A DNA stretch of 64,000 nucleotides from Asticcacaulis aquaticus (GCF_028550415.1 NZ_JAQQKX010000001.1:496001-560000); one strand, 5' to 3'. Shown: positions 8,927 to 19,043, counted from the stretch's first letter. A program made the numbers and translations. Notes: generated by a model not told the origin, from the letters alone.

Positions 8927-11900
8927 TCAATGGAGTTTATAAACCACACCTACAGTGAAGCGACGCCCGCCGTAATTGTAGCTAAATGGGTAATTCGAGT
9001 CGGCAAACCCGCGGCTTCCATCGACAACGCTGGCTTCCTTGAGGAGGTTTCGGCCTTCCCAGTAAATTTCAAACCCAGGCGCAATTTCGTGGCTGACCTT
9101 GGCATCAAGGTAGGCATAGGCGCGGCTGTAGTAGGGCTCACTGGGGTTATAAGGCAGCCCCACAAAACTGGTGCTGGCCGGATTGGAAGATGGAAAATTG
9201 TAAGCGAGCTCGGTATTGGTGCCACATCCCGTCAAACACCGTAACATGGCGTCACGGGCCTGATAGGTCAGGCGTGCGATCGTTTTTCCATCGTCATACC
9301 AAAGGCCTATATTGAGGAAATAATCGGACCGGCCCGGAACGCCGACTTTTTCTCCTGTAACCGGATCAATCAGGCTCGCCGCCCCCTGTGCCCGGTTCGT
9401 CGAAATATTGAAGTCGGTGCCCGTGTGGCGCAATGGACCGGGCAACCTCGTCCAGGCCGCTTTGGCGGCAATCTCCCAGCCTGCGTAGGTGTAGGCTGGG
9501 CCATTTACATAGGTCGAGTAATCTACGGCGTAGTCGCTTAGAATACGGCCCGTATTCGGGTCAGCGTCCGAGCTGTTTTCAAACAGAGGTCCGCCTGGCA
9601 CACGAACAAGAATAGGCGCACCTATTTTCACCTTTTGACGGTAATAGGTCACTGTAAAATAGCTATCGCGATTGATGTACCATTCCAGAGAGGTATTGAC
9701 CCGGCTAGCCCTGTAGGGCTTCAGATCAGGATTGCCGACCGTGCCGCATGCCAAGTATGGCGCGGTGTCGCCCGATATGACGACACGCTCATCAAAGGTA
9801 CAATTTCCGGACGGCCACAGACGGCTGATGGGCGGTCTCGCGACGGCGATTGCCCAATTGTATCGCGCTACGATTTTGCCCGGCACAAACCATAACGCCA
9901 AATTGTAACTCGGGAGCCAATCACTTGAAATGGCACCCAGACTTACCGGTCGCGCTGTTACGCTCGTCGTCACACGGTCCGCCCCTTCGTTTGCATTCCA
10001 GTCCGCATTCTTGGTTATCGCGTTGAACGTAACGAAGCCTGATGTGCGCAAATCTGTCCGAATGTAGCGCACACCGAAGTTTCCATCGAGCCTCATGCCG
10101 AGGGGCAACGTTCGGTCGAAATTGACCATGTAGTAAGCCGCATACACCTGTTCATTGGCTGAACTGATAGGTGTCGAATAGATGATCCCATCACTGCCGC
10201 GACACCATTTCATGCAATCTAGGTTGAAGTGCTGCGTGCCGACCATAAGCGCAAAGGCGCGCTGCACGTCCACCGTGTTCCAGAGACGGGCATCGGCATA
10301 GCCGTCTATTCCGGGGAGAAACCCGTTGGAATTCATCTGGACACTATTTCGATAAACATCGAGCAATTGCTCTCGCGTCACTGTTTCAACACCGTAGAGC
10401 GCGCCATTGGAGATGGGCGCGTAGCCATAGGCACACCGGTTAGCCAGCGCTGTGGTCGGCGTATTCTCACAAGCGCGAATCGTCCCCCTCATGGTGCTTG
10501 CCGGAACCGTGACGCCGTTCCCCAATGCGTATCCGCCCCCGGACCAGTAATCTGTTTGGAGGTTCCGGTAACTCACACCGACCTTGATACGCGATAAGAC
10601 ACTGGCGTCTGGCCTGCGATAGGTCAGATCGACCTTAGCCGCATCCTCAGCGTTCTCGCTTAACTTGGGATCGTAGGTGACCTGCACCGGGTTCGTAAAT
10701 TGGGCGGCGTCTGCATTGGTGGCTGGGTTTAACGGATAGGCACTCTCAATCTGATCGGGATCGAATCCCGCCGGGAAAGTTACACGCCATAAACCCTGCT
10801 CCGTGGCCCGTAAGGTTGCCTGAGAATAAAGGATTGATCGGCGAAAGCGCGCGTCTGTCCGTTGATAGGCGGCTTGGGTGTGGCTGGCCTGAAAATCAGC
10901 GCTTAACGACCCATTTTTGTACGCCCCGCCGACTTGCAGGTAAGAGCTTTTCCATTTCTGATCATTCTGGATGTTGTCGTAGGCCAGCGCCGGATTGGTG
11001 ATCTCAAGACTGGTGGCGTAGTGATTGGAGTCGATTCTCAGCGACCCTGGAACCACGTTGAGCGCTACGCCATAGATCGGAAACGCGTTGAGAACATTTC
11101 CGCCGCCTAACGTGCTATCCAATCGGATGCTTCCCGTCGGTTGGCCCGTGTTGAAAAGCGAATACCCGCTACCGGCCACAGGGCTGAGGGTATTGAGACT
11201 TCCGATCGGAATAGCGGTGTTGTTCGATAGGGACTGCGAGACGTAACGGGCGTCGGTGTAGCTCCACAAGACCGAGCCCAGGCCCCGGGTGCGAACCTGT
11301 TCGTCCATCTCACGACCGGCATACTGATACTTCGCGAAAACGGTCAATTGCGCATTGACGCGATAGTCCAACCGGATGTCCCACGCGGTGCGATCCTCGT
11401 AGTTCGACTTAAAGCGTTCGTTGACAGTGTTGGGTAAGTAGTCGTTCCACTGGTTCAAACATGTCACTTGCTCCCGTATGCGTTGTTCCTGAAGGGCCGC
11501 GCGGTTGGCGTTGTTTGTGCCGGGCTGTATACGGTTCAGATCGGTTTCGGAATAGAGCGGAAAGGCCGACAGGCATTCCGCCTTGGACTGAGCCTGGGAT
11601 GACAACCTCACGATGTCGAGAGCTGAGTTCGTGCTGAAGGTACCGGTTCCAGAGGCAAGCGCAAAGGTCTGGAGCGGCGCATTAAAAGCCACATTGTTCC
11701 GATCAACACCGCTGACCAGCGCTGGATTGAGCGCGTAGGTCTTTTCGGGCGAATCATCCAGATCAAATAGTCGAACATAGCCCTGAGAGTTGTTCACCCC
11801 GGCCTGAGCGACCTGATGGCTATCATTTAAGCGGCGCGTTTGCGTCAGATTGAACAGAACGCCCAGTCGACCATCCAGAAATGTTCGCGTGGCGACGAAG

Positions 11901-12790
11901 TTGGTATCCGGAGACCATCGCTGGCTCAATGAATTTCGATCGAGCGAAACGCGCATGGAGAGATAGGGGCGCGGAAATTCAAATGCTGTTCGGGTTGTAA
12001 TCACCACCGTTCCGCCAAGCCCGCCCTCGGTCATATCGGCTGTCTGACCCTTTATGACGTCGACGGACTTGATGATGTCGGCGGGCAGTTCACGCAGATC
12101 GGCGGCGCGCCCCCCACCATTGACGGCCAGATCGAACCCCGAGGCGGCGACACCCATGCCGTCGATTTCCACACGCGTCAGGTCGGGACCGTTGCCCCGC
12201 AAGCTGATATCGGCTCCCTCCCCCATGTCGTTCCGCGCTAGCGCTACACCTGCAATCCGAGAAATCGCTTCATTGAGGTTTCGATCGGGGAAAGACCCCA
12301 CGTCTTCGGCGACAATGGACTCCGCCAAGGTCGCCGACATTCGGCGGCGCTCGATCGCCGATTGCTGAGCACGCCGTACCCCCACGATGATTACTTCCGG
12401 AATAGGCTGATCGAGCGACGACGGTTGCGCGGCGTCCACTTGAGGTGGCGGCGGGAGGCGTTGGGGATCGGACGGCACCGAACGCAAACGAAGCGCGATG
12501 ACCGATCCGCGGTCTGAAGCGATCTCCAGACCCGTCCCTTCGATCATTCTCGCCAAGGCTTCACGTGGCAGAAAGCGTCCGCTAACCGACCGGGTTTTTA
12601 TGCCTTTGATGCGACCCGTGGGCGCAATAATCTGCAAACCGGACTGACGACCGAATTCGGGCAGCGTTTTCGATGCCAGGTCAGAGGGGATGTCGAAGGC
12701 TTGGCTTTGCGCGGAAGCGACCGGCGCGAGGCACATAGCCGTCGCGACCACACCCAGTAAAACAGGGGTGTTCAGTCCTCTGCGCATCAT
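8927..12790 (-). CDS. Large TonB-dependent receptor with STN domain
   Basis: About 1,287 residues, large even for carbohydrate receptors. It has a signal peptide, an STN domain (FDIPSDLASKTLPEFGRQSG near residue 35), and a plug with AEDVGSFPDRNLNEAISRIAG and a GKG-type stretch KGQTADMTEGGLGG. The barrel includes the domain-typical DRNSLSQRWSPD and ends FTVGVVYKLH. It is clearly homologous to the receptor at 19,286-22,855 across plug and barrel, but that one lacks the STN domain. The ATG at 12790 (or 12787) follows GGGAG; the TTG further upstream is less likely. The fecR-fecI pair directly upstream is its probable signalling partner. Confidence 0.92.
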   Translation of the reverse strand: MMRRGLNTPVLLGVVATAMCLAPVASAQSQAFDIPSDLASKTLPEFGRQSGLQIIAPTGRIKGIKTRSVSGRFLPREALARMIEGTGLEIASDRGSVIALRLRSVPSDPQRLPPPPQVDAAQPSSLDQPIPEVIIVGVRRAQQSAIERRRMSATLAESIVAEDVGSFPDRNLNEAISRIAGVALARNDMGEGADISLRGNGPDLTRVEIDGMGVAASGFDLAVNGGGRAADLRELPADIIKSVDVIKGQTADMTEGGLGGTVVITTRTAFEFPRPYLSMRVSLDRNSLSQRWSPDTNFVATRTFLDGRLGVLFNLTQTRRLNDSHQVAQAGVNNSQGYVRLFDLDDSPEKTYALNPALVSGVDRNNVAFNAPLQTFALASGTGTFSTNSALDIVRLSSQAQSKAECLSAFPLYSETDLNRIQPGTNNANRAALQEQRIREQVTCLNQWNDYLPNTVNERFKSNYEDRTAWDIRLDYRVNAQLTVFAKYQYAGREMDEQVRTRGLGSVLWSYTDARYVSQSLSNNTAIPIGSLNTLSPVAGSGYSLFNTGQPTGSIRLDSTLGGGNVLNAFPIYGVALNVVPGSLRIDSNHYATSLEITNPALAYDNIQNDQKWKSSYLQVGGAYKNGSLSADFQASHTQAAYQRTDARFRRSILYSQATLRATEQGLWRVTFPAGFDPDQIESAYPLNPATNADAAQFTNPVQVTYDPKLSENAEDAAKVDLTYRRPDASVLSRIKVGVSYRNLQTDYWSGGGYALGNGVTVPASTMRGTIRACENTPTTALANRCAYGYAPISNGALYGVETVTREQLLDVYRNSVQMNSNGFLPGIDGYADARLWNTVDVQRAFALMVGTQHFNLDCMKWCRGSDGIIYSTPISSANEQVYAAYYMVNFDRTLPLGMRLDGNFGVRYIRTDLRTSGFVTFNAITKNADWNANEGADRVTTSVTARPVSLGAISSDWLPSYNLALWFVPGKIVARYNWAIAVARPPISRLWPSGNCTFDERVVISGDTAPYLACGTVGNPDLKPYRASRVNTSLEWYINRDSYFTVTYYRQKVKIGAPILVRVPGGPLFENSSDADPNTGRILSDYAVDYSTYVNGPAYTYAGWEIAAKAAWTRLPGPLRHTGTDFNISTNRAQGAASLIDPVTGEKVGVPGRSDYFLNIGLWYDDGKTIARLTYQARDAMLRCLTGCGTNTELAYNFPSSNPASTSFVGLPYNPSEPYYSRAYAYLDAKVSHEIAPGFEIYWEGRNLLKEASVVDGSRGFADSNYPFSYNYGGRRFTVGVVYKLH

Positions 12791-12876
12791 TACTCCCAAG
12801 GCCTTTTTTATGCCCTCTTAGACTAGAGCGTCCCGGCGTGGCATTTCCGCCATCTCGCTCTGCTGTCTCAGGCTTT

Positions 12877-13887
12877 TTATTTGTAAGCCAGGACGATTTC
12901 GTCCCCAGAAACGCTGAGTTTGAGGTCAAGGCTCTCGGCGACGGCTCTGGCGAAACCTACGGGATCGCGTAGGTCGAACATTCCGGAAACTTCTTCCTGG
13001 CCAATTTTCGGATCGGACCAGACAATCTTCACGTCCCCGTATCGTCGAAATTCCGATACGGCGTCTTGCAAGCGCTGTCCCTCAAGCCCTACTTTTCCGA
13101 CACGCCACAGCGACGCCTGCTCGATCTGGCCCGGCGCAAGTGGCACCAAACGAATGGCTGGTGTCTGCGCATCGGCGACGTCCGGGACGATGGCACCCAT
13201 ATTCGCATTGAGTCGAACGCGTTGCTCGGCGGTTCGCCCGCGCAACTCTGCAACGCCGGCCGATACTAACACTTTAATCGGAGCGCCCGGCAAATTCTGA
13301 ATTAGCAGTCTCGCGTTGCTCGATACAACTTCGACGCCGCGAACGAAGACGATGAACGGTCGCGCGATATCATTCAGAATCGAAAAATCCACCTCCCCGG
13401 AATCCAGCCATATTTCCCGTCGTTGCGGCGAGTATTTGGTTCGGATGCTGGTGTCGGTATTCAGACTGACCGCAGATCCGTCTGCCAGCGGGATGGACCT
13501 GATTTCGCCGCGCCGCGTGACTAGGGTCAAAGGCGCGTCTGCTTCGATCATCTTGTAGACAGCTAAACCTGAGAGACCCGCCGCAACGGCTCCGCCGCCC
13601 CAGAGCCATTGACGGCGCGTTATTATTCGTCCTGACCCAGCTCCCGACGGGTTACGTCCTGACTGACGCTGAGAATCTATGGCGACCGCCCGCTGCAAGA
13701 TCAGGCTGGCAGCCCGCGCGCGCGCAAACGCGCCGGGATGCCTGACATCAGCCGCCAACCATTCGTCCAAAGCCGATTCTTCGCTCGGATTCAGGTCGCC
13801 ACGATCCACACGCGCCGCCCAATCGGCGGCCGCTACGTCAATCTTATTGGCGCTGTCTCCTGACGTCACGGTCCGAACTATCCTCAC
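12877..13887 (-). CDS. FecR family anti-sigma regulator
   Basis: 336 residues with the same layout as the FecR at 6,812-7,831. A DUF4880-type N-terminus (AADWAARVDRGDLNPSEESA, then DVRHPGAFARAR) is followed by one membrane span near residues 92-112 and a FecR domain with LVTRRGEIRSIPLADGSAVS and LNTDTSIRTKYSPQRREIW. The start is a GTG at 13887 that lies inside the upstream sigma gene (44-base overlap), so the two are probably translationally coupled. It should gate the sigma factor that serves the receptor at 8,927-12,790. Confidence 0.88.
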   Translation of the reverse strand: MRIVRTVTSGDSANKIDVAAADWAARVDRGDLNPSEESALDEWLAADVRHPGAFARARAASLILQRAVAIDSQRQSGRNPSGAGSGRIITRRQWLWGGGAVAAGLSGLAVYKMIEADAPLTLVTRRGEIRSIPLADGSAVSLNTDTSIRTKYSPQRREIWLDSGEVDFSILNDIARPFIVFVRGVEVVSSNARLLIQNLPGAPIKVLVSAGVAELRGRTAEQRVRLNANMGAIVPDVADAQTPAIRLVPLAPGQIEQASLWRVGKVGLEGQRLQDAVSEFRRYGDVKIVWSDPKIGQEEVSGMFDLRDPVGFARAVAESLDLKLSVSGDEIVLAYK

Positions 13888-14449
13888 TCAATCTCTTCCC
13901 CCATGCTTTAGAGGCGCGAGCGCCCTCATTTCCGCCATGGGTCAGCAGATTTAATACCATCAGAATTCCGCGGCTCATATGTTTTTCCACGGTACTCTCG
14001 GCGAGGCCTAGCTTTTGCGCCACTTCGCGTTGGGACAATCCATCCACTCTGCGCAACAGAAAAACCTCTTTCATCTTCCGTGGCAAGGCTCCGATGGCGC
14101 CATAGACTTGCGACAACTCGTCTCGACCCAAAAGATAATCTTCTGGAGTTGGGTCCGACACATAAGCTTCGTACTCATCGACATCGCTTAGGACTTCGAT
14201 CGGCACGATTTTCGAACGTCGAACTGTGTGGACCAGAACCGAATGCGCGACCTGAAAAATGTAGCCTCGAACGTTTCGAATATCCGCTACCGAATCCAAA
14301 CCAATCAAGCGCGAATAGGTTTCCTGTACGATGTCATCAACCTCGATGCCCGCAGACGTTCGCCTTCGCAACCACACTCGTAAGGCCGGCTCATGTGGAA
14401 TCACAAACCGTGACAGCCAGATCGTCCGCTCTTCAGACACGCGTAGCAT
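13844..14449 (-). CDS. FecI-type ECF sigma factor
   Basis: 201 residues. Region 2 is visible as EVDDIVQETYSRLIGLDSVADI and the region 4 helix-turn-helix as LSQREVAQKLGLAESTVEKHMSRG. It resembles the sigma factor at 7,806-8,408 along its length, so the two modules look like paralogues. It is the first gene of the fecI-fecR-receptor unit reading leftward, and it is preceded by a perfect 14-base palindrome at 14524-14537. Confidence 0.9.
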   Translation of the reverse strand: MLRVSEERTIWLSRFVIPHEPALRVWLRRRTSAGIEVDDIVQETYSRLIGLDSVADIRNVRGYIFQVAHSVLVHTVRRSKIVPIEVLSDVDEYEAYVSDPTPEDYLLGRDELSQVYGAIGALPRKMKEVFLLRRVDGLSQREVAQKLGLAESTVEKHMSRGILMVLNLLTHGGNEGARASKAWGKRLSEDSSDRDVRRQRQ

Positions 14450-14523
14450 TTAATGAAATCCCTGCGCCGTTCCCTTGGAACCTGTCGTTACCGGTGAAAT
14501 CCGAACGCAGGCTTTTTTATTTT

Positions 14524-14537
14524 TGACAATATTGTCA
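14524..14537. promoter_or_regulatory. Palindrome upstream of fecI, candidate operator
   Basis: TGACAATATTGTCA is a perfect 14-base palindrome about 75 bases before the fecI start at 14449. It could be the binding site of a dimeric repressor controlling the second receptor module. No second copy was noticed in the window, and no cognate regulator is encoded next to it. Confidence 0.35.
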
Positions 14538-14670
14538 TATGCGCGGCGGGTTTTCAATGTGTACGGTTCATTTTGTCGTACATATTCGAGGGGTGTTGTT
14601 GGCGAGCACCAGTGAGCGTTAACATTCAATTTCGTCGCCTAGTCGCTGAGCGAACCATTATGGCAACTGG

Positions 14671-15669
14671 TTAGACATTCGCGTCGATGAAGCCCATGAA
14701 CTGGCTCGGCCATCGCAGATACGCGTCCAGCAACAGGTCACCCTTTCGAAAGCCATGACCGCCCGTCGCAAAAATGTGCATCTCTGTGCGTACGCCGTGG
14801 CGCACGGCTTCGGCTCTGAAACGCAGGCTATTCTCCACGACAACGACCTTATCGTCCTCGGCATGGGTTAGAAACACGGGAGGCGTTTGAGCGGTGACGA
14901 GCTGGTCAGGGGAGTAACGATCCATTTCCTGCACGGTCGGCATCCGCCCGAATAAAGCCGGATTGGCGCCCGCCCATGCGATTGCCGGATCTAGTGACAG
15001 GACACCATAGGCCAAGCCAATGAAAGCCGGTTTCGAACTATGAGAATCCATCGGATCGGTGGGGTCGTACAGGGTTTCGTTGAACCGTGTGGCAAGGCTC
15101 GCGACGACGAAACCACCGGCGCTGAAACCAACCGCGCCCACCTTCTCAGGATCGATATTGAAACGGGAGGCGTTGGATTTGATGAGACGCAACGCCCGCT
15201 GTGCGTCCACTGTCCCCACATCAGGCCGTGACTGCCACCCATTGTCGGCAAGCCGGTAAAACAACACGAAACAGGTATAGCCTTTCGAGGCAAATACGGT
15301 CGCGGGCATGTATCCTTCCGGGTCGAAATAATTGGTCGCGAACCCACCACCCGGAATGATGAGGATAGCTTTTCCATTGGGATGCTTCGGTCGGAAGACA
15401 GCCAGCCGAGGTCGAGTGGTACCGGTTAGGCGGCGCACCACCTCACCTGGAACCCGCGAAATATTCTCGATTTGCTCAGAAAAGTCCTTCGTCGCCATCA
15501 GCGGTGCCTCGTGCGACCATAACGCTAAGACTTCTGACGGGACGGTTCGTCCGGACGGGACCGGTGCGGCAATGGGGTCTGAGGAGGTGCCATGGGCAAG
15601 ACCCGCGGTCGCCGCAAGACTCGATGCCCCGAATGCGAATGTACGGCGATTCACGACAGGCGACGACAT
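14671..15669 (-). CDS. Tat-exported alpha/beta-hydrolase carbohydrate esterase
   Basis: About 332 residues. NRRTFAFGASSLAATAG at the N-terminus looks like a twin-arginine signal. The hydrolase core has the oxyanion element IIPGGGFA, the nucleophile elbow GFSAGG, the acid segment THAEDDKVV and the histidine segment GGHGF, in the order of the BD-FAE/acetyl-xylan-esterase-like family. It probably removes acetyl or feruloyl esters from oligosaccharides released by the neighbouring pectinase. The ATG at 15669 is preferred over a GTG at 15696 because the Tat motif then sits at the usual distance. It is the last gene of a four-gene leftward operon beginning at 19043. Confidence 0.83.
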   Translation of the reverse strand: MSSPVVNRRTFAFGASSLAATAGLAHGTSSDPIAAPVPSGRTVPSEVLALWSHEAPLMATKDFSEQIENISRVPGEVVRRLTGTTRPRLAVFRPKHPNGKAILIIPGGGFATNYFDPEGYMPATVFASKGYTCFVLFYRLADNGWQSRPDVGTVDAQRALRLIKSNASRFNIDPEKVGAVGFSAGGFVVASLATRFNETLYDPTDPMDSHSSKPAFIGLAYGVLSLDPAIAWAGANPALFGRMPTVQEMDRYSPDQLVTAQTPPVFLTHAEDDKVVVVENSLRFRAEAVRHGVRTEMHIFATGGHGFRKGDLLLDAYLRWPSQFMGFIDANV

Positions 15670-15700
15670 GAGGACCTCGGTCTTTCCGCCCGACACGGGC

Positions 15701-17107
15701 CTATACTGACAATCCGACGACGTTGTCCGTTCTTACCGGTGTACCCGTAACCTTGTCCACCTTGACGTTTTTCAACGACACGTTCCGAACGGGCAACTCC
15801 GCTTCACCTTTAATAAAACACAGGTTCTTCGCCTCACCGACCTTGATGCCTGAAACGTGCAGGCCTTCGATTGGCGTGAGCTTGCGCACATAGGTCGGCA
15901 TCAGGGTGCGCCACTGGTAAAGGACGTCGGTCTCTACCGCCACGACGCTGCCGGCGATCTTTGTGGCGGAGACGTTCGACATGTGGATATTCTTCACGTA
16001 GCCCCCGCGTCGCTCGTTGGTCTTGACGTAGAGCAGGTTGTTGATCGCCACGGCCCAGCCGTCGCCGCGCTCACCCGACCCGACGAAGTGGCAGTTGTCG
16101 ACGAAGACGTTCTCGATCCCGCCCGACAGTTCGCTGCCGACAGCCATGAGCTGGTGGCCGTTTTTGACCTTGCAATTGCGCATGACGACATTTTTGGTTG
16201 GGGTATTGAGCCGCCACGCGTCCATGTCGCGACCCGACTTGACCGAGATGGCGTCATCGCCCTGATCGAAGACGCAATCCTCGATCAGCACGTTCTGGCT
16301 CATTTCCGGATCGACGCCGTCATTGTTATGGCCGTGGGCGCGGACCTTGACGCGGCGAATGACCACGTCGCGGCAGAGCAGCGGATGGATGCACCAGAAG
16401 GGGCTGTCTTCGAGCGAAAAATCCTCCAGAAGCACGTTCTTACAGCGGTTGAGCTGCACGAAATGCGGACGCAGGTGGTTTTCGCCCACGACCATCTGAC
16501 GCTCGCTGACCGGCACGTTCTTGTACGCCATGTTATATAGGGCCACCAAGGCATCCATGTGAGGCTTCGGCCGCGCGTACCACAGCTTCCACACGTCGAG
16601 TTTGGCCTTCAGCTTGCCCTCGCCGGTGATCGCCACGTTTTCGCAGTCGAACGCATAGACCAGCGGCGAATAGTTCAGGCACTCGATGCCTTCCCACGAG
16701 GTCTGTACCGGCGGCAGGTAGTCTTCGGGCTTTTCCGAGAACAGCAGGGTCGCGCCCTTGCTGAGGTGCAGATTGACGTGGCTTTTCAGGTGGACCTTGC
16801 CGGTCGGCCATGTGCCTTCAGGCACGACGACGACGCCCTGCCCTGCCGTATGGGCCGCGTCGATAGCTTTGGCGATGGCGGCAGAGGTGGCGGCCTGATC
16901 GTCCTGACGCGCGCCGAAGTCGGTGATCAGGAAGCGTTTAGCCGACCCAAAATCTGGCACGGTGATCGAGGGCATGTCGAAGGGCGCGCTGGCTGACACC
17001 GTTTTACCGGTCGGGCGCGGCAGGGCCATCGTCGAACAAGCCCCCAGAAGCGGGACGGCAAAACCGGCGTAGAGTACCGAACGGCGGGACAGTGAAAAGT
17101 TTGGCAT
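15701..17107 (-). CDS. GH28 polygalacturonase-like glycoside hydrolase
   Basis: 468 residues with a twin-arginine-like N-terminus (SRRSVLYAGF) and a lipobox-like LLGACS, so it may be an exported lipoprotein. The right-handed beta-helix begins with FLITDFGARQDD and VVVPEGTWPTGKVHLKSHV. Catalytic-type motifs are NNDGVDPEMSQNV and FDQGDDAISVKSGRD (the Asp residues expected in GH28), with GHQLMAVGSELSGGIENV corresponding to the family's GHG/GS region. The family hydrolyses alpha-galacturonide linkages in homogalacturonan or rhamnogalacturonan. GGAGG precedes the ATG. It sits between the deacetylase and esterase genes in one operon. Confidence 0.9.
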   Translation of the reverse strand: MPNFSLSRRSVLYAGFAVPLLGACSTMALPRPTGKTVSASAPFDMPSITVPDFGSAKRFLITDFGARQDDQAATSAAIAKAIDAAHTAGQGVVVVPEGTWPTGKVHLKSHVNLHLSKGATLLFSEKPEDYLPPVQTSWEGIECLNYSPLVYAFDCENVAITGEGKLKAKLDVWKLWYARPKPHMDALVALYNMAYKNVPVSERQMVVGENHLRPHFVQLNRCKNVLLEDFSLEDSPFWCIHPLLCRDVVIRRVKVRAHGHNNDGVDPEMSQNVLIEDCVFDQGDDAISVKSGRDMDAWRLNTPTKNVVMRNCKVKNGHQLMAVGSELSGGIENVFVDNCHFVGSGERGDGWAVAINNLLYVKTNERRGGYVKNIHMSNVSATKIAGSVVAVETDVLYQWRTLMPTYVRKLTPIEGLHVSGIKVGEAKNLCFIKGEAELPVRNVSLKNVKVDKVTGTPVRTDNVVGLSV

Positions 17108-17133
17108 TTGGCCTCCAGAATGCGGGTATCAGA

Positions 17134-18081
17134 TCAACGGCACAGCGTGTCGAGGTTGGGCGTGGATTTGACTTTCGGCAGATCACTCAGATCGAGAGCG
17201 TGCCGCTTTGCGGCGCGCTCCATCACCGGCCCGTTGCCCCAGTCGCTCTCTGGCTCCAGATAGGCTGGATCGGCCTGTGCCTTAGCCAGAGTGACAAAAC
17301 GGGCGCCAGCCTTGTCGAGCCGCGCCATGACCTGGGGCAGCATATGGGCTGACCAGGCACTGAGATGAGTCAGAAGGACTTGAGGCACGACGCGTCCATA
17401 GACTTTCCGCGACAGGGCCTTCATCCTAACGATACCGTCGTCGACCTGAGCCAGATATTGAATTTCCATCGCCCCAATGGCCACGGCGTCCCCTTTGGCG
17501 CGGCAACGATTATAGGCCTCCGTGTAGGCCCAGTCGCTGAAACTCAAAGTGACCTCGGCAATACTGTAGCGTTCGGCCTTGAGCCAAGCGATAGCGCCGT
17601 CGTGACGTTCGCCCTTCCCACCACCTGAGAGGTTCGGAAACCGGAGGACGCGCCAGGCCTTTCCGTTCATTCGGGGCTTGATGAAGGGCTCATTGGCCTC
17701 CATGTCGCCGATCCAAGCCGCCAGCGACTCAGCCCGACCAAGATTCATATGGGTCAGACCGTGATTCCCGAGCGGGTATCCAGCGCTTCTCCAGTAATCT
17801 AAGACCTCTCTGCCGTCAGATGCGGTGGCCAACTTACCGCCGTTTACAAACCCGTACGCCTCTTTTACGTGGTACGCTTTCAGCGTTTTCACGTAAGATT
17901 TTGCAATCTCAAGACGCGATGGTCCCTCTGTAAAGGCGCCTTGAAGCGGTAGATCGTCAACGGTAATGGCTATCTCAAATCGTTCCCCCGCTAACCCAGA
18001 CGTTCCCACACACATCCAGGCGGCCGCGGACCCGATAATGGCGGCTGTCAACTTCTGGAGGTTCAGGCGGCTATACTTCAC
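17134..18081 (-). CDS. Polysaccharide deacetylase (NodB-type, CE4-like) domain protein
   Basis: 315 residues with a signal peptide. The NodB fold is indicated by IAITVDDLPL (metal-binding Asp pair), GNHGLTHMNLG (metal-binding His pair) and RFPNLSGGGKG. The last third includes LLTHLSAW, consistent with motif 5. The substrate is unknown; the operon context suggests N- or O-deacetylation of a plant or microbial glycan. The start codon is a GTG that overlaps the stop of the upstream gene by four bases (GTGA), so the two are translationally coupled. Confidence 0.82.
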   Translation of the reverse strand: MKYSRLNLQKLTAAIIGSAAAWMCVGTSGLAGERFEIAITVDDLPLQGAFTEGPSRLEIAKSYVKTLKAYHVKEAYGFVNGGKLATASDGREVLDYWRSAGYPLGNHGLTHMNLGRAESLAAWIGDMEANEPFIKPRMNGKAWRVLRFPNLSGGGKGERHDGAIAWLKAERYSIAEVTLSFSDWAYTEAYNRCRAKGDAVAIGAMEIQYLAQVDDGIVRMKALSRKVYGRVVPQVLLTHLSAWSAHMLPQVMARLDKAGARFVTLAKAQADPAYLEPESDWGNGPVMERAAKRHALDLSDLPKVKSTPNLDTLCR

Positions 18082-19043
18082 GGCAACACCTGCTTCTGCA
18101 ACTCCGGTGCGATCGTGACCAGAGTTTGAGCCACCTGCCTAGCGAACAGTTCCGCGCCGCGCGCCCCCAGATGCGTGTAGTCGAAAGTCTGGGTCTGAGG
18201 CCTATTCTCGGTGACAGCGACCTCCACAGTCGGTGCCGCTGGCTTGCGGGCACCGCGGCTGGTACCCGTTTTGGCAGCGGCCAGTTCCTCAGTCGATGGC
18301 GTTTTTGACGACAGACTGAGGCTCTCCACAGGCCCCATGGCCTGTACGGTGTCGACCGACATTGCGTGAAGGTCAATGAGGGGCACCCCCATCTCGTTGG
18401 CTACCTTTCGTGCCGCAGCGGCCCAAGGTGCCAAACTGTCTTGCAGCGATCCGTCGACGAAGACCCGCCGAGTTAACGGCGTAACGAGGATAGGCACTGC
18501 CCCCGTTGCCCTCGCATCCACTACAAACTGCGTCAGATTCTGGGGAAATTCCGACTGGAGGTCCGTCGAGTGACCAGGCTTACCCGGCTGGTCGTTGTGG
18601 CCGAATTGGATGAGGATGAATACCTGGCTGTAACCCGGCACCTTCGCTTCGTTGAGAGCGTAATCCCACGACCCTTCGGTCCGATAGCTTAAGGTAGAAC
18701 GCCCGCCGCGCCCCATGTTCACGCAAGCCACATAGGTTGTGACATGATGCGCACAAAACGCGCCACCCCACCCACTGTTCACCTGCACGGTGGAATCCCC
18801 GACAAGTATAATCTTCCGCAGTGTTACCTTTCCTGTCTTTCGGCGCGCTGCGGCGTCGCTTACGGAAACTGGAATGTCCAGAACAGGTGCCGGCAGATAG
18901 GTCGGCGTCGGTTTGAGTGCCGCCTGCTCAGCCAAACTTGATGTCGGGCAGACGCTTAGAGCGACACCGATAAAAGCGGCCACGCAAGAACGCGCGAGTT
19001 CATAAATGTCTGAGCCGATAGGCTTATGGCTGGGGTTCATCAT
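18078..19043 (-). CDS. Rhamnogalacturonan acetylesterase-like SGNH hydrolase (CE12-like)
   Basis: 321 residues with an N-terminal signal segment. The SGNH blocks are IILVGDSTVQVNSGWGG (nucleophile Ser and block I), a central GRGGRSTLSYRTEG (block II), QFGHNDQPGK (block III) and DYTHLGARGAELFAR (block V, Asp and His). This layout matches CE12 rhamnogalacturonan acetylesterases. A low-complexity insertion near residues 230-265 (TPSTEELAAAKTGTS, then KPAAPTVEVAV) separates blocks III and V. It is the first gene of the leftward operon, so its promoter should lie between 19044 and 19121. Confidence 0.87.
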   Translation of the reverse strand: MMNPSHKPIGSDIYELARSCVAAFIGVALSVCPTSSLAEQAALKPTPTYLPAPVLDIPVSVSDAAARRKTGKVTLRKIILVGDSTVQVNSGWGGAFCAHHVTTYVACVNMGRGGRSTLSYRTEGSWDYALNEAKVPGYSQVFILIQFGHNDQPGKPGHSTDLQSEFPQNLTQFVVDARATGAVPILVTPLTRRVFVDGSLQDSLAPWAAAARKVANEMGVPLIDLHAMSVDTVQAMGPVESLSLSSKTPSTEELAAAKTGTSRGARKPAAPTVEVAVTENRPQTQTFDYTHLGARGAELFARQVAQTLVTIAPELQKQVLP

